A stretch of 64,000 nt of DNA from Virgibacillus_N oceani_A. Lineage in GTDB: Bacteria; Bacillota; Bacilli; Bacillales; Amphibacillaceae. The notes beneath the pieces are model-generated. The model did not search any database. It was not told where the DNA came from and saw only the letters and a list, made by a program, of their open reading frames with translations. Position numbers and translations under genes: made by a program. The DNA is taken from NCBI GenBank assembly GCA_041521345.1, contig JBGOHB010000002.1. One strand, 5' to 3'. Shown piece by piece: positions 41,807 through 51,476 of this stretch (position 1 is its first letter; every line of letters starts with the position of its first letter).

Positions 41807-42616
41807 TCACATTAATAATAGTACGCTAAACGCCATCACTGCCATCCCGCTTATAACCCCATAAATAGAAAGATGCGCTTCATCATACTTTTTGGCAGCA
41901 GGCAGCAGTTCATCCAAGGAAATAAACACCATGATTCCAGCTACCATCGCAAAAATAACACCAAACATGAGGTTATTTAAAAATGGCATAAGTATTAAAA
42001 AGGCAACTACAGCTCCCAATGGTTCTGCGAGTCCGGATAATAACGATAGCCGAAAAGCCCGTTTCTTATCCCCTGTAGCATAATAGATCGGTACAGATAC
42101 AGCAATCCCTTCCGGTACATTATGGATAGCGATCGCAATGGCAATTGCAAGTCCCAGTGCCGGGTCCTGCAAAGTAGATACAAATGTTGCGATCCCTTCA
42201 GGAAAGTTATGGATCGTAATAGCGAGTGCTGTAAACATACCCATTTTCAGCAATTCCGGATTATCAATAGCTGTACTTGGATTTTTCATATCTTCAATTT
42301 TTTTAAGTTCATGCGGATTGGAATGCTTTGGAATAAAACGATCAATTAACGCGATCAAAAGTATACCTGCAAAAAATGCAGCAACCGTCATCCAAACGCC
42401 GCCTCTATCCCCTAGCTCTGCAATGAGTGATTCCTGTGCCTTCGGGAAAATGTCAACAAAGGACACGTAAATCATTACCCCGGCAGAAAATCCTAAAGCA
42501 AAAGATAAAAATTTCGTATTCGTCGTTTTTGTAAAAAAAGCTAATAAACTTCCAATCCCTGTTGCAAGTCCTGCAAATAGGGTAAATAAGAACGCTAAAA
42601 TAACATCTTCAGACAA
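41807..42616 (-). CDS. ZIP-family metal transporter (ZupT-like)
   Basis: A 269-residue membrane protein with eight predicted helices. The two ZIP metal motifs are present: HNFPEGIATF (about 134-143) and HNVPEGIAVS (about 165-174). A His-containing cytoplasmic loop (FIPKHSNPHELKK) lies between helices 3 and 4. ZIP proteins import Zn2+ and other divalent ions. The gene separates rnr from smpB, which are often adjacent in related genomes. It has no visible Zur box upstream. Confidence 0.92.
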   Translation of the reverse strand: MSEDVILAFLFTLFAGLATGIGSLLAFFTKTTNTKFLSFALGFSAGVMIYVSFVDIFPKAQESLIAELGDRGGVWMTVAAFFAGILLIALIDRFIPKHSNPHELKKIEDMKNPSTAIDNPELLKMGMFTALAITIHNFPEGIATFVSTLQDPALGLAIAIAIAIHNVPEGIAVSVPIYYATGDKKRAFRLSLLSGLAEPLGAVVAFLILMPFLNNLMFGVIFAMVAGIMVFISLDELLPAAKKYDEAHLSIYGVISGMAVMAFSVLLLM

Positions 42617-43320
42617 TCGTGAAGGCCTCCTTTGTGTGTAAAAAAAATTGGGCTATTGTCATGCAGATTCATTATATTCCAACTGACTCAAATGGTGATT
42701 TCCAAGTGGAGGCCTTAGCTTCTGCAAAGGATCGATATTTTTGTTTGAAACCTCATTTAATGTACAGTTCAGAAGTATAAAAGTTGCCTGCTCAAAAGGA
42801 CAGTTAAGGGGTTTCCGCCGAAATATTCGGGGTGAAACCGAATTTCTTATTTTTTGTTTATATTTTGTAGTGTATACAACAAATTATTCACAGTCAACAA
42901 TAAAGTTTACCCGATGCAATTTTATAATTATTTAATTTTATGTTTATGTATTAAAACCTGGAGGTTGTAAGAATAATTTCGTTAGATGAATTATTTTACA
43001 TTAAAACCCAAGTAACAATCGGGCGAGGGTACATTAAATCCAGTTCGGAGTGATTATATGGAGTTTGAAAATTTAAGTTTATATTATTATATTGCACGCT
43101 ACTAGCGGTGTCTTGGGTATATTCTCTAGTACTCAATGATATGTTTTAGGTGCAACCGGTGCACTGAAAACCCGTATCGAGAATCTCCATAAGACGGTTT
43201 TAGTTCAAGCGGTACATAGAGATACAACCGAATACCCTGAGGAGATGTTATTAGGTCAACCCGCGCACCGAGAATCGTTTCGGATAACTTGTTGTTAATA
43301 CATTGTGTAAAAGTAACTTA
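42617..43320. other. Gene-free gap of about 700 bp
   Basis: No credible coding sequence was found on either strand. The stretch up to about 43080 is AT-rich and featureless apart from a short inverted repeat around 42818-42840 (GGTTTCCGCCGAAATATTCGG GGTGAAACC region). From about 43130 to 43300 the DNA is more GC-rich and shows four loosely similar CAACCG/CAAGCG-type stretches; see findings. Confidence 0.5.
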
Positions 43321-43370
43321 AAGTAAAAAACCGCTGAAGCGCGAATCATTCGCTCAGCGATTTTTTACTT
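43321..43370 (-). terminator. Terminator overlapping the rnr stop codon
   Basis: AAGTAAAAAATCGCTGA and its near-exact complement form a 17-bp outer stem with an inner AGCG/CGCT pairing and A/T tracts on both sides. The stem includes the last codons and the TGA stop of rnr. Confidence 0.88.
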
Positions 43371-45525
43371 TTTTTGCTTTAATGGTCTTTTTCCTTTTTG
43401 GCTTCTCGGCCTGAACAAGTTCAAAGTCAACTGTTCTTTCATCCGTATTTACGTCCGCTACCTTCACAGTGACCTCATCACCAATCCGGTACACATTGGC
43501 TGTACGTTCTCCAACCATAGCATAGCTCTGTTCATCATAATGATAATAATCATCCGTCATGTAGCTGACATGGATGAGCCCTTCAATTGTATTTTCAAGC
43601 TCAACAAACATGCCGAAGTTTGTTACAGAACTGATTACACCGGAAAATTTCTCACCAATTTTATCTTGCATAAATTCTGCTTTCTTGAGATCATCTGTCT
43701 CTCTTTCTGCATCAACCGCAGCTCGTTCTCTTTCCGATGTGTGCCGGGCAACTTCCGGCAAGGCATCTTTCCAGCGTCTTTGTGTTTTATTATCCATTTG
43801 ATTATTTATCAAATACGTACGGATCAATCGGTGCACCGTAAGATCCGGATATCTCCTGATTGGCGATGTGAAATGTGTATAAAATTCCGTTGCCAAGCCA
43901 AAATGGCCGATGCTTTGCGGATCATATTTTGCCTGTTTCATAGATCGCAGCATCAGCTTGGAAATAATCATTTCCTCCGATTTTCCTTTCGCTTCTTCCA
44001 ATACTTTTTGCAAGGCCTGCGGGTGAATTTCGTTTCCCGTACCTTTCACAACATAACCGAAACTGCCTAGGAATTCGAAAAATGTCTGCAGTTTACCCTC
44101 ATCCGGATCTTCGTGAATACGGTGGATAAATGGAACATCCAGCCAGTGAAAATGCTCAGCGACTGTTTCATTTGCAGCAAGCATAAACTCTTCAATCAGT
44201 CTTTCGCCTACAGAACGCTCTCGCAAAACAACATCCTCCACTTCGCCTGTTTCATTTACAACTACCTTAGCTTCCTTAAAATCGAAGTCAATTGCCCCGC
44301 GACCCATTCGTTTTCTGTTTAAAATCGCAGCCAGCTTTTCCATCCGTTCAAATAAAGGTACTAAATTTTTATATTTCTCCCTGGTTTCTTCATCTTTATC
44401 AAGCAGAATTTTATTCACATCAGTATACGTCATTCGCTCTTTGGAACGAATCACACTTTGAAATATTTCATGCCCGACTATTTCACCGGCAGAGTCGATT
44501 TCCATTTCACATCCTAATGTGAGACGATCCACCTGCGGATTCAGGGAACAAATTCCATTGGAGAGACGATGCGGGATCATAGGGATAACACGATCTACAA
44601 GATACACACTTGTCCCCCGCTCAAATGCTTCCGTATCAATTGCACTTCCTTCATCAACATAATAACTGACATCAGCAATGTAAACGCCAAGCTTATAATT
44701 TCCGTTTTCCAATTTTTTCACCGAGATAGCATCATCTAAATCTTTAGCATCTGCACCATCAATGGTCACGATGACTTCATCACGCAAGTCACGTCTGCCC
44801 TCAATTTCATCCTCAGAAATTATTTCCGGCGTCGCTGTTGCCTGTTCCAGTACTTCATCAGGGAAATCAACTGTTATTCCATGTTTATGAATAATGGATA
44901 TAATATCAATTCCAGGGTCATTTTTATGTCCCAGTATTTGAATAATTTCCCCTTCTGCACTTTTTCTTCCTTCAGGATACTTTGTAATACGCGTAATTAC
45001 TTTATGCCCATTCACTGCTCCATTTGTATTTCCTTTAGGTATAAAAATATCATTGGGAATCCGCTTATCATCAGCAATGACAAATCCGAATGATCTATTA
45101 TCTTCAAAAGTACCCACTATATCTGTTGTGGCTCTTTCCAGTATCCGGATTACTTTACCTTCTGCACGAGCGCCATCCTGCTCATTTGATTCCGGACGCA
45201 CCATCACCTTATCGTTATTCATGGCAGATGCCAGATCTGAATGATGGATATATACATCGGCTGTATCCTCATCATCCGGTATTAAAAATGCAAATCCTTT
45301 TGCATGCATTTGGATTTTACCACGGATCAAATTCATTTTTTCAGGTAAACCAAAACGGTTTTTCCGTGTGCGTACCAGTTGCCCATTATCTTCCAGTTCA
45401 TTTAAAGCTTTAACTAGTTCCTTAAAATCCACAGCTTCCTTTATTTCTAGTATCTCTTCTAATTCATGAACAGCGAGTGGTTTTGTTCCACTTTCTTTAA
45501 AATATGCTTGTATTCTATCTTTCAT
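43354..45525 (-). CDS. rnr: Ribonuclease R
   Basis: A 723-residue 3'-5' exoribonuclease. An N-terminal helix-turn-helix and cold-shock domains are followed by the RNB catalytic domain with the metal-binding motif DGADAKDLDDAIS (about 254-266), then an S1 domain (FSGVISSVTNFGMFVELENT, about 628-647) and a Lys-rich tail. RNase R degrades structured RNA and, with tmRNA, non-stop mRNAs, fitting its place near smpB-ssrA. It is slightly shorter than the B. subtilis enzyme (779 residues), because the tail is short. Confidence 0.96.
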   Translation of the reverse strand: MKDRIQAYFKESGTKPLAVHELEEILEIKEAVDFKELVKALNELEDNGQLVRTRKNRFGLPEKMNLIRGKIQMHAKGFAFLIPDDEDTADVYIHHSDLASAMNNDKVMVRPESNEQDGARAEGKVIRILERATTDIVGTFEDNRSFGFVIADDKRIPNDIFIPKGNTNGAVNGHKVITRITKYPEGRKSAEGEIIQILGHKNDPGIDIISIIHKHGITVDFPDEVLEQATATPEIISEDEIEGRRDLRDEVIVTIDGADAKDLDDAISVKKLENGNYKLGVYIADVSYYVDEGSAIDTEAFERGTSVYLVDRVIPMIPHRLSNGICSLNPQVDRLTLGCEMEIDSAGEIVGHEIFQSVIRSKERMTYTDVNKILLDKDEETREKYKNLVPLFERMEKLAAILNRKRMGRGAIDFDFKEAKVVVNETGEVEDVVLRERSVGERLIEEFMLAANETVAEHFHWLDVPFIHRIHEDPDEGKLQTFFEFLGSFGYVVKGTGNEIHPQALQKVLEEAKGKSEEMIISKLMLRSMKQAKYDPQSIGHFGLATEFYTHFTSPIRRYPDLTVHRLIRTYLINNQMDNKTQRRWKDALPEVARHTSERERAAVDAERETDDLKKAEFMQDKIGEKFSGVISSVTNFGMFVELENTIEGLIHVSYMTDDYYHYDEQSYAMVGERTANVYRIGDEVTVKVADVNTDERTVDFELVQAEKPKRKKTIKAKKVKNR

Positions 45526-45599
45526 ATTTCGTTCACCTTCTTTCTTCCCTATTGTTTACCTTTTTAGTTAAATATAACCATTTTAAATATATTTACATA

Positions 45600-46346
45600 T
45601 TATTCTTCCCATTCAAGCCCTTCCAGGAATTCGTAAATATCCTCATGCAATTGATCTTTTTCCTTGCTTAGCGTAATAACATGCCCAGCTCCCTCATACC
45701 ATCTAATTGTTTTATGATCTGCTTCCACATGATCATAAATATAATTGGCACTATGTGTATTAATCATTTCATCCTGTTCCGCCTGTACAACCATTGTTGG
45801 GGTATAGATCGTGTCTATTTCACTTTTTACACTCCCTATAAAATCACCAAGCCTGGAAAAACTGGATTCGGAACTTTTCATTAGCTCCTCTACCTCATTT
45901 TCGATTACCTCTTTATCTTTTCCTTCCAACTGTTTATATTCCGTAGAATATAATTCAAAACCTTTTGTTAACTGCGTTTGATTATCGAAAAACATTGGCG
46001 AACACATCGGTATAACCGCTTTTATTTTTTGTGAATACGCGAGTTTCAATCCTAATACCCCGCCCAGCGAAAGGCCAGCCACAGCAATTTCCTTATAGCC
46101 AAGCTCTTCCAGGTGCTGGAATGCACCTTGCACATCTTCCCACCATTCTTCAGGGGTGGCTTTTATTAGTTCCTCCGGCGGCTGATCATGCCCACGGTAA
46201 ATAGGCGCATGCGATGTGTAACCCTTTTTTTCAAGGTATCTTCCCAGCATTCTCACATCCGCCGAATTTCCCGTATACCCATGTAATAACAATACCGCAC
46301 GCGGCCCTGCCTTAAACGTAAACGGTGCCGGTTTTTTTACTTTCAT
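45600..46346 (-). CDS. Carboxylesterase (YvaK/Est-like)
   Basis: A 248-residue alpha/beta hydrolase. The nucleophile elbow is GLSLGG (Ser about 93), with LLHGYTGNSADVRMLGRYL as oxyanion region, an Asp in VVQAEQDEMINT and the His in GAGHVITL. This matches the thermostable carboxylesterase Est30 and B. subtilis YvaK, which also sits between secG and rnr. The ATG at 46346 gives the YvaK-like MKVKKPAPF start; a GTG three codons earlier is too close to the ribosome binding site. Confidence 0.93.
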   Translation of the reverse strand: MKVKKPAPFTFKAGPRAVLLLHGYTGNSADVRMLGRYLEKKGYTSHAPIYRGHDQPPEELIKATPEEWWEDVQGAFQHLEELGYKEIAVAGLSLGGVLGLKLAYSQKIKAVIPMCSPMFFDNQTQLTKGFELYSTEYKQLEGKDKEVIENEVEELMKSSESSFSRLGDFIGSVKSEIDTIYTPTMVVQAEQDEMINTHSANYIYDHVEADHKTIRWYEGAGHVITLSKEKDQLHEDIYEFLEGLEWEE

Positions 46347-46355
46347 TTTCTTCAC

Positions 46356-46654
46356 TGCTCCTTTTTCTTTCTCTACTTCCTATATTACCCTTATTTCTTT
46401 AGAAAAACTCATGGAATGCTTGATGAAATTTTAAACATATAGAAGAAAAGGGGAAGCGTCCGATTAGCAACTACGATTCGCCTGGTCATGCCAGGGAGTT
46501 GGAGAAAATCGGGGACTGCGGTAAATGCTCATATTGCTGGTGCTGGAACCAGACGAAGCTAAATAACATTGCTAATTTACCCGTAGATCAAAATATTAGT
46601 ACGTTCAAAATAAAAAGACCCCTAACACTTTGTCGTGGTAAGGATCGGTTGCTA
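46356..46654. other. Gap of about 300 bp between esterase and secG
   Basis: No gene was found. A moderately GC-rich stretch at about 46450-46570 (AAGCGTCCGATTAGC ... GCCTGGTCATGCCAGGG) contains a small hairpin (CCTGG/CCAGG) but no motif I recognise. The gap should also hold the secG transcript end and the esterase promoter. Confidence 0.4.
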
Positions 46655-46885
46655 TTATAAAAAATATGCACTTACGAAAGCCAATCCGAAAAAGAGTACT
46701 GCAGCAGCAATCGTGCCGCGATGCAGAATATACTCTACTCCTCTTGCTTTCTGCTTTCCAAACAATTGTTCCGCACCGCCTGAAATAGCACCGGATAACC
46801 CTGCACTTTTTCCTGGCTGCAACAGAATAAGTACGATCATTATAATTCCAACAATAACTAATAAAACATTAATAATACCTGTCAT
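46655..46885 (-). CDS. secG: Preprotein translocase subunit SecG
   Basis: A 76-residue protein with two membrane helices (about 3-22 and 55-75) separated by the SecG loop LQPGKSAGLSGAISGGAEQLFGKQKARG. SecG supports SecYE-SecA protein export. Length and motif are normal, and the order secG-esterase-rnr-smpB-ssrA is that of Bacillus. Confidence 0.97.
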   Translation of the reverse strand: MTGIINVLLVIVGIIMIVLILLQPGKSAGLSGAISGGAEQLFGKQKARGVEYILHRGTIAAAVLFFGLAFVSAYFL

Positions 46886-47063
46886 ATCTTACTGGTACCC
46901 CCTCTATCCGACAACTCTATATACTTTACTTTAGCATATATATGTTTTCTATAGCAAGTTCTTTTTAGCAAATAGAGTCTTTTTTACTATATATGATAGT
47001 AGACGTATCGAACAAATACAATCATAATTAATATGAATCGATGCTAAGGGGAAGGATGCAAAT

Positions 47064-47975
47064 ATGGATAATTCATTTTGGATGATGATGGAAGACCATG
47101 TAGCAGTATATGTTAAAAAATGGTTTACAGCAAATATACAGCCAAAAGCGATTGTGCAAATAGCCCATGGGATGGTTGAACATATTGAACGGTATAATGA
47201 CTTTGCCAATTATCTCTTGGAACAGAATATATTCGTTTATGGTAATGATCACCGCGGTCATGGAAACACCGGTGAAAAGCAAGGGTTACTCGGCTATTTT
47301 TCAGATGAGGATGGATTTGTGCGTACAGCCGAAGACCTGTATGTCATTACAAAGGAAATAAGATCGTCTTACCCCGGGGTCCCTGTTTTTTTATTTGGTC
47401 ACAGCATGGGTTCTTTTTTGATCAGATATTATTTACAAAGATACAGTGAATCAGCGGATGGCGCTATATTATCTGGTACAGGCTATACTCCCGGCTGGAA
47501 ACTTTTTGCTGCCCAGCAGCTGGCAAAATCACTCCCGTCAAAAGAAGAATCTAAACTGATGAATTCACTTGTGTTTGCAAGCTATAATAAAAAAATCAAA
47601 GGAAATAAGACCGAATTCGATTGGTTATCCGGTGATGAAAAAAACGTGGATACATATATGGCAGATCGGTATACCGGTTTTATACCCACTGCACGTTTTT
47701 TCTATGATTTAATGACAGGAATAAGAACAATCCAGTCCGAAAAATTAAACCTGGGAATTCGTGCGGATTTACCTTTGCTTATTATTAGTGGAGAACAGGA
47801 TCCAGTCGGTGATTATGCCAAAGGAGTCTGGAAAACAGCAACGCTTTATTATGAAGCCGGGATAAATGACATAACGACTATGTTATTTGCCGATAAACGG
47901 CATGAACTATTAAATGAAATTGATCATACAGAAGTTTATACTGTTATTTATAATTGGATAAATAAACGTTTGTGA
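47064..47975 (+). CDS. Alpha/beta hydrolase (monoglyceride lipase/lysophospholipase-like)
   Basis: A 303-residue serine hydrolase: VQIAHGMVEHIERYNDFANYL near the N-terminus, GNDHRGHGNTG, nucleophile elbow FGHSMGSFL (Ser about 115), Asp in ISGEQDPVGDYAKG (about 240) and His in DKRHELLNE (about 278). This is the pattern of bacterial monoacylglycerol lipases and B. subtilis YtpA. There is no signal peptide. It starts with ATG at 47064 behind GGGGAAGG and is followed by ptsI. Confidence 0.9.
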   Translation: MDNSFWMMMEDHVAVYVKKWFTANIQPKAIVQIAHGMVEHIERYNDFANYLLEQNIFVYGNDHRGHGNTGEKQGLLGYFSDEDGFVRTAEDLYVITKEIRSSYPGVPVFLFGHSMGSFLIRYYLQRYSESADGAILSGTGYTPGWKLFAAQQLAKSLPSKEESKLMNSLVFASYNKKIKGNKTEFDWLSGDEKNVDTYMADRYTGFIPTARFFYDLMTGIRTIQSEKLNLGIRADLPLLIISGEQDPVGDYAKGVWKTATLYYEAGINDITTMLFADKRHELLNEIDHTEVYTVIYNWINKRL

Positions 47976-48027
47976 CTCAATACTTCTGTCTGCTTCAGAT
48001 AAACTGTTTGTAGAAAGGTTGGTAATC

Positions 48028-49740
48028 ATGTTAAAAATCACAGGAATTGAAGCATCTTCCGGTATAGCTATCGCCAAAGCATATCGTCTGGAGGAACCGG
48101 ACCTGTCTTTTGAAATAGCAGCGATCAATAACCCAAATGAAGAAATAGAAAGATTAAATAAAGCATTGGAACTTTCCAAACAGGAAATTGAAAAAATAAG
48201 AGATCATACAAAGAAAAGCATTGGGGAGGAGCAGGCCGAGATTTTTGCTGCCCATTTACTCGTTTTAAGTGATCCGGAACTAATCAATCCGATGAAGAAG
48301 AAAATTGAGTCGGATAACGTCATGGCGGAAATCGCATTAAAAGATGTCACTGATCTGTTTATCAACATGTTCAAAAATATGGAAAATGAGTATATGTCCG
48401 AGCGTGCTGCAGACATTCAAGATGTTGCGAAGCGCGTTTTGGCACATTTACTTGGTGTAACTTTCCCTGGTCCAGCCTTAATCGACGAAGAAGTAATTGT
48501 AATCGCAAATGATTTAACACCCTCCGTCACCGCACAATTAAACCGAGAATTTGTAAAAGGATTTGCTACAGATATCGGGGGACGCACCTCTCATTCTGCT
48601 ATTATGGCCCGTTCATTGGAAATACCTGCAGTAGTTGGTACGAAAGATATCACCACTGCCATTGAACCTAGTGATGTCATTATTGTTGATGGTAACAAAG
48701 GCGAAGTAATTGTAAACCCATCTGAGGAAGAACTGGTCTTATACAGAGAAAAACAGGGTATTTTTGAAAAACAAAAAGAAAAATGGGCAAAATTAAAGGG
48801 TGAGCCTACTTTTACTAAGGATGGGGAACAGGTTGAGCTGGCCGCGAACATTGGTACGCCTGAAGATGTGGCCGGAGTATTAAAGAATGGCGGAGAAGGA
48901 ATAGGACTCTATCGCACAGAATTTTTATACATGGGTAAAAATAAACTGCCGACAGAAGATGAGCAATTTGATGCTTATAAATCTGTTCTTGAACAAATGG
49001 ACGGTAAACCAGTTGTCGTCCGCACCTTGGATATTGGCGGTGATAAAGAATTAAGCTACCTGGATCTACCTAAAGAGCTTAACCCATTTTTAGGCTTTCG
49101 CGCCATCCGATTTTGTCTGGAAAATGAACATGTTTTTCGCCCACAGCTGCGTGCCCTGTTACGGGCAAGTGTATATGGGAATTTAAAAATCATGTTTCCG
49201 ATGATTGCAACTCTGGAAGAATTCCGTCAGGCAAAAGCAATTTTAATAGAAGAAAAAGATTCATTGCTGAAGGATGGTGTAGATGTTTCTGATGATATCG
49301 AAGTTGGCATTATGGTAGAAGTTCCATCTACAGCAGTCAGTGTCAAGCAATTTGCCAAAGAAGTAGATTTCTTCAGTATCGGCACGAATGATTTAATTCA
49401 ATATACCATGGCAGCAGATCGGATGAATGAAAAGGTATCTTACTTGTACCAGCCATACCATCCGGCCATTTTGAATTTAATTCATCATGTGATTGAAGCA
49501 GCGCACGCAGAAGAAAAATGGGTTGGCATGTGCGGTGAAATGGCCGGTGATGCTATAGCCATTCCGATATTGCTCGGACTCGGAATGGATGAACTGAGCA
49601 TGAGCCACTCCTCGATCTTGCCTGCACGCACTCAAATCCGTAATTTGTCTAAAAAGGAATTGGCAGCCCGGATAAAAGATGTTCTGGCAATGGGAACAGA
49701 GGACGAAGTGATCAATTTTGTTAGGGAGTTAACGGAATAA
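48028..49740 (+). CDS. ptsI: Phosphoenolpyruvate-protein phosphotransferase (enzyme I)
   Basis: A 570-residue PTS enzyme I. The phospho-accepting histidine is in GGRTSHSAIMAR (His189 from the chosen start), and the PEP-binding domain shows GIGLYRTEFLYM, DIGGDKELSYL, FSIGTNDLIQYTMA and the C-terminal GMCGEMAGD with the active cysteine. It begins the PTS sugar uptake relay by passing phosphate from PEP to HPr. The ATG at 48028 has AAAGG 9 nt upstream. No ptsH gene is next to it, unlike the usual ptsH-ptsI operon. Confidence 0.96.
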   Translation: MLKITGIEASSGIAIAKAYRLEEPDLSFEIAAINNPNEEIERLNKALELSKQEIEKIRDHTKKSIGEEQAEIFAAHLLVLSDPELINPMKKKIESDNVMAEIALKDVTDLFINMFKNMENEYMSERAADIQDVAKRVLAHLLGVTFPGPALIDEEVIVIANDLTPSVTAQLNREFVKGFATDIGGRTSHSAIMARSLEIPAVVGTKDITTAIEPSDVIIVDGNKGEVIVNPSEEELVLYREKQGIFEKQKEKWAKLKGEPTFTKDGEQVELAANIGTPEDVAGVLKNGGEGIGLYRTEFLYMGKNKLPTEDEQFDAYKSVLEQMDGKPVVVRTLDIGGDKELSYLDLPKELNPFLGFRAIRFCLENEHVFRPQLRALLRASVYGNLKIMFPMIATLEEFRQAKAILIEEKDSLLKDGVDVSDDIEVGIMVEVPSTAVSVKQFAKEVDFFSIGTNDLIQYTMAADRMNEKVSYLYQPYHPAILNLIHHVIEAAHAEEKWVGMCGEMAGDAIAIPILLGLGMDELSMSHSSILPARTQIRNLSKKELAARIKDVLAMGTEDEVINFVRELTE

Positions 49741-49925
49741 TTGGGGCTTGTTACCTGAATATGAGGAGGGATGGAATTTTTTGGATATGTTACGTTAATA
49801 GTAGAACATAGGTCTTGGGTAAGAATGAATGTATTACATCTCGAAACAACGATCAATAATCTTTTTAACTTGGATGCTGGATCAAAGTCTCTGATTCTTG
49901 ATTGAGCATAAATTGCATCAATCTT

Positions 49926-50400
49926 GTATCAGAGGGAGTGGTTCTAATACATGCTTGATATTAAATTGCACCAACCGGGTATCAGAGGGAGCGGCTCTGA
50001 TACATGCTTAATATTTATTTGTACCAACCGTGTATCAGAGGGGGCTGCTCTGATACATGCTTGATATTTATTTGTACCAACCGTGTATCAGAGGGGGCTG
50101 CTCTGATACATGCACCAACCGGGTATTAGACGGGGCGGCTCTGATACATGCTTGATATTTATTTGAACCAACCGTGTATTAGAGGGAGCAGCTCTGATAC
50201 ATGCTTGATATTTATTTGTACCAACCGTGTATTAGAGGGGGCTGCTCTGATACATGCTTGATATTTATTTGCACCAACCGTGTATCAGAGGGGGCGGCTC
50301 TGGTACATGCTTGATATTTATTTGTACCAACCATGTATCAGAGGGGGTAGCTCTGGTACATGCTTGATCATAGAATGGCAAAAGTTAGTATCAGAGAGAA
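49926..50400. repeat. Tandem array with 53-bp period, hairpin in each unit
   Basis: Units begin GTATCAGAG (or GTATTAGAG) at 49926, 49979, 50032, 50085, 50123, 50176, 50229, 50282, 50335 and 50388. All steps are 53 bp except the 38-bp unit at 50085, which lacks 15 bp (TTGATATTTATTTGT). Each unit has arms GTATCAGAG and CTCTGATAC around a G-rich loop, then ATGCTTGATATTTATTT and ACCAACCGT. Copies differ by a few bases. The array fills the gap between the convergent ptsI and NERD genes. Confidence 0.93.
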
Positions 50401-50402
50401 TA

Positions 50403-51314
50403 TTATTTGTAGTGGATCCAACGATTTTCACCTACTACCTCAAAATTCTGGGTTAGAACCTTAATAATTGTTCTTCTTGTTTTGAAGACCTGACACCAGT
50501 CCTGGATGATCTTCGCTGTAATCTTTTTCGCTGGGAAAAGCAACTGAAATTCTCTCACAGCCCGCATTATTGCAGACGAAGTCATCTCTTCATATGCACA
50601 TTGTTCACATATACATTTTTCCCCTTTAATATATATAGAAAATGCTTTACATCCCTGACAGAATATACCTTTATGCAACGCTTCATAACAATAAGAGGGG
50701 ATGTTCTTATAATTCGGATTAGTAATATGAAGCGACATTAACTTTTCTGCCAATAAATGGTGATGCTTTCTTAATTTTGAAGATAGATAATTTAACTTAT
50801 TAAAATATCTTTTGATTTGGTTTGGATAAATAACTGGCTTCTGAGGAGGGGCTTGATACAGCGTGAATTCATCGTTGATAAAAACTACAGCAGCTTCAAT
50901 GGGGATCTTGAATCCATTCTTAAACAGCAATTGATTTAATAGGGTTTCCCCTTTTTCCATTTGGTGTAACGGATTCACAATCTTATGCTGCGGCTTTTTA
51001 ATGAACTCATCTTTTTCCGGGCCGTATAAATAGTCTCCCTCATAATTCTTTACTTCATAAAAATAAATTCTGTCTGCTGTGATAATTAACGAATCAATTT
51101 GAAATGTGGTGTTGTTCACTTCCAGCAATAAATCATTTAATATGAGGCAATCGCATTGAAGTTTTACTGTCCATAAATCAAATTTCTTTTCTCCTTCATA
51201 CCCTTTTACCAAGTTTGCATAATGCTGTTTGTGCTTTGCGGAAAGCTTCATTCGAGAGTTAAGATATTGCAGAGTGAGTAATTCAGTAGATTTTTTGCGG
51301 GGTTTAAATAGCAT
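50403..51314 (-). CDS. NERD-domain (nuclease-related) protein
   Basis: A 303-residue protein. The NERD domain lies at about 40-160, with the endonuclease-like core FQIDSLIITADRIYFYEVKN (catalytic Asp and Glu-x-Lys pattern). A C-terminal zinc-ribbon-like part has CQGCKAFSIY and CICEQC, and a small winged region follows. Such proteins are common in Bacillus; a role in DNA processing is assumed from the fold only. There is no operon partner; its 3' end abuts the 53-bp repeat array. Confidence 0.85.
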   Translation of the reverse strand: MLFKPRKKSTELLTLQYLNSRMKLSAKHKQHYANLVKGYEGEKKFDLWTVKLQCDCLILNDLLLEVNNTTFQIDSLIITADRIYFYEVKNYEGDYLYGPEKDEFIKKPQHKIVNPLHQMEKGETLLNQLLFKNGFKIPIEAAVVFINDEFTLYQAPPQKPVIYPNQIKRYFNKLNYLSSKLRKHHHLLAEKLMSLHITNPNYKNIPSYCYEALHKGIFCQGCKAFSIYIKGEKCICEQCAYEEMTSSAIMRAVREFQLLFPAKKITAKIIQDWCQVFKTRRTIIKVLTQNFEVVGENRWIHYK

Positions 51315-51476
51315 GCTTCAATTCCTTTCTATTTTTAATAGTACTAGTAGTATACTAAAAAATTAAAATAATTGCATTCTTTAACACGTACAAATGTGAG
51401 AGATTGAGCAAGATGTATGCAGAATAATTCATGCTTCGAGTCAATCAAATAATAAAGCCCTATAATCCAAACCATA

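Noticed and set aside
42950..43120. Small gene starting near 43056 (ATGGAGTTTGAAAATTTAAG)
   Set aside because: The frame stops after about 15 codons and has no support from motif or neighbours.
49926..50400. CRISPR array
   Set aside because: The parts between the palindromes are as conserved as the palindromes themselves, so there are no unique spacers, and no cas genes are near.
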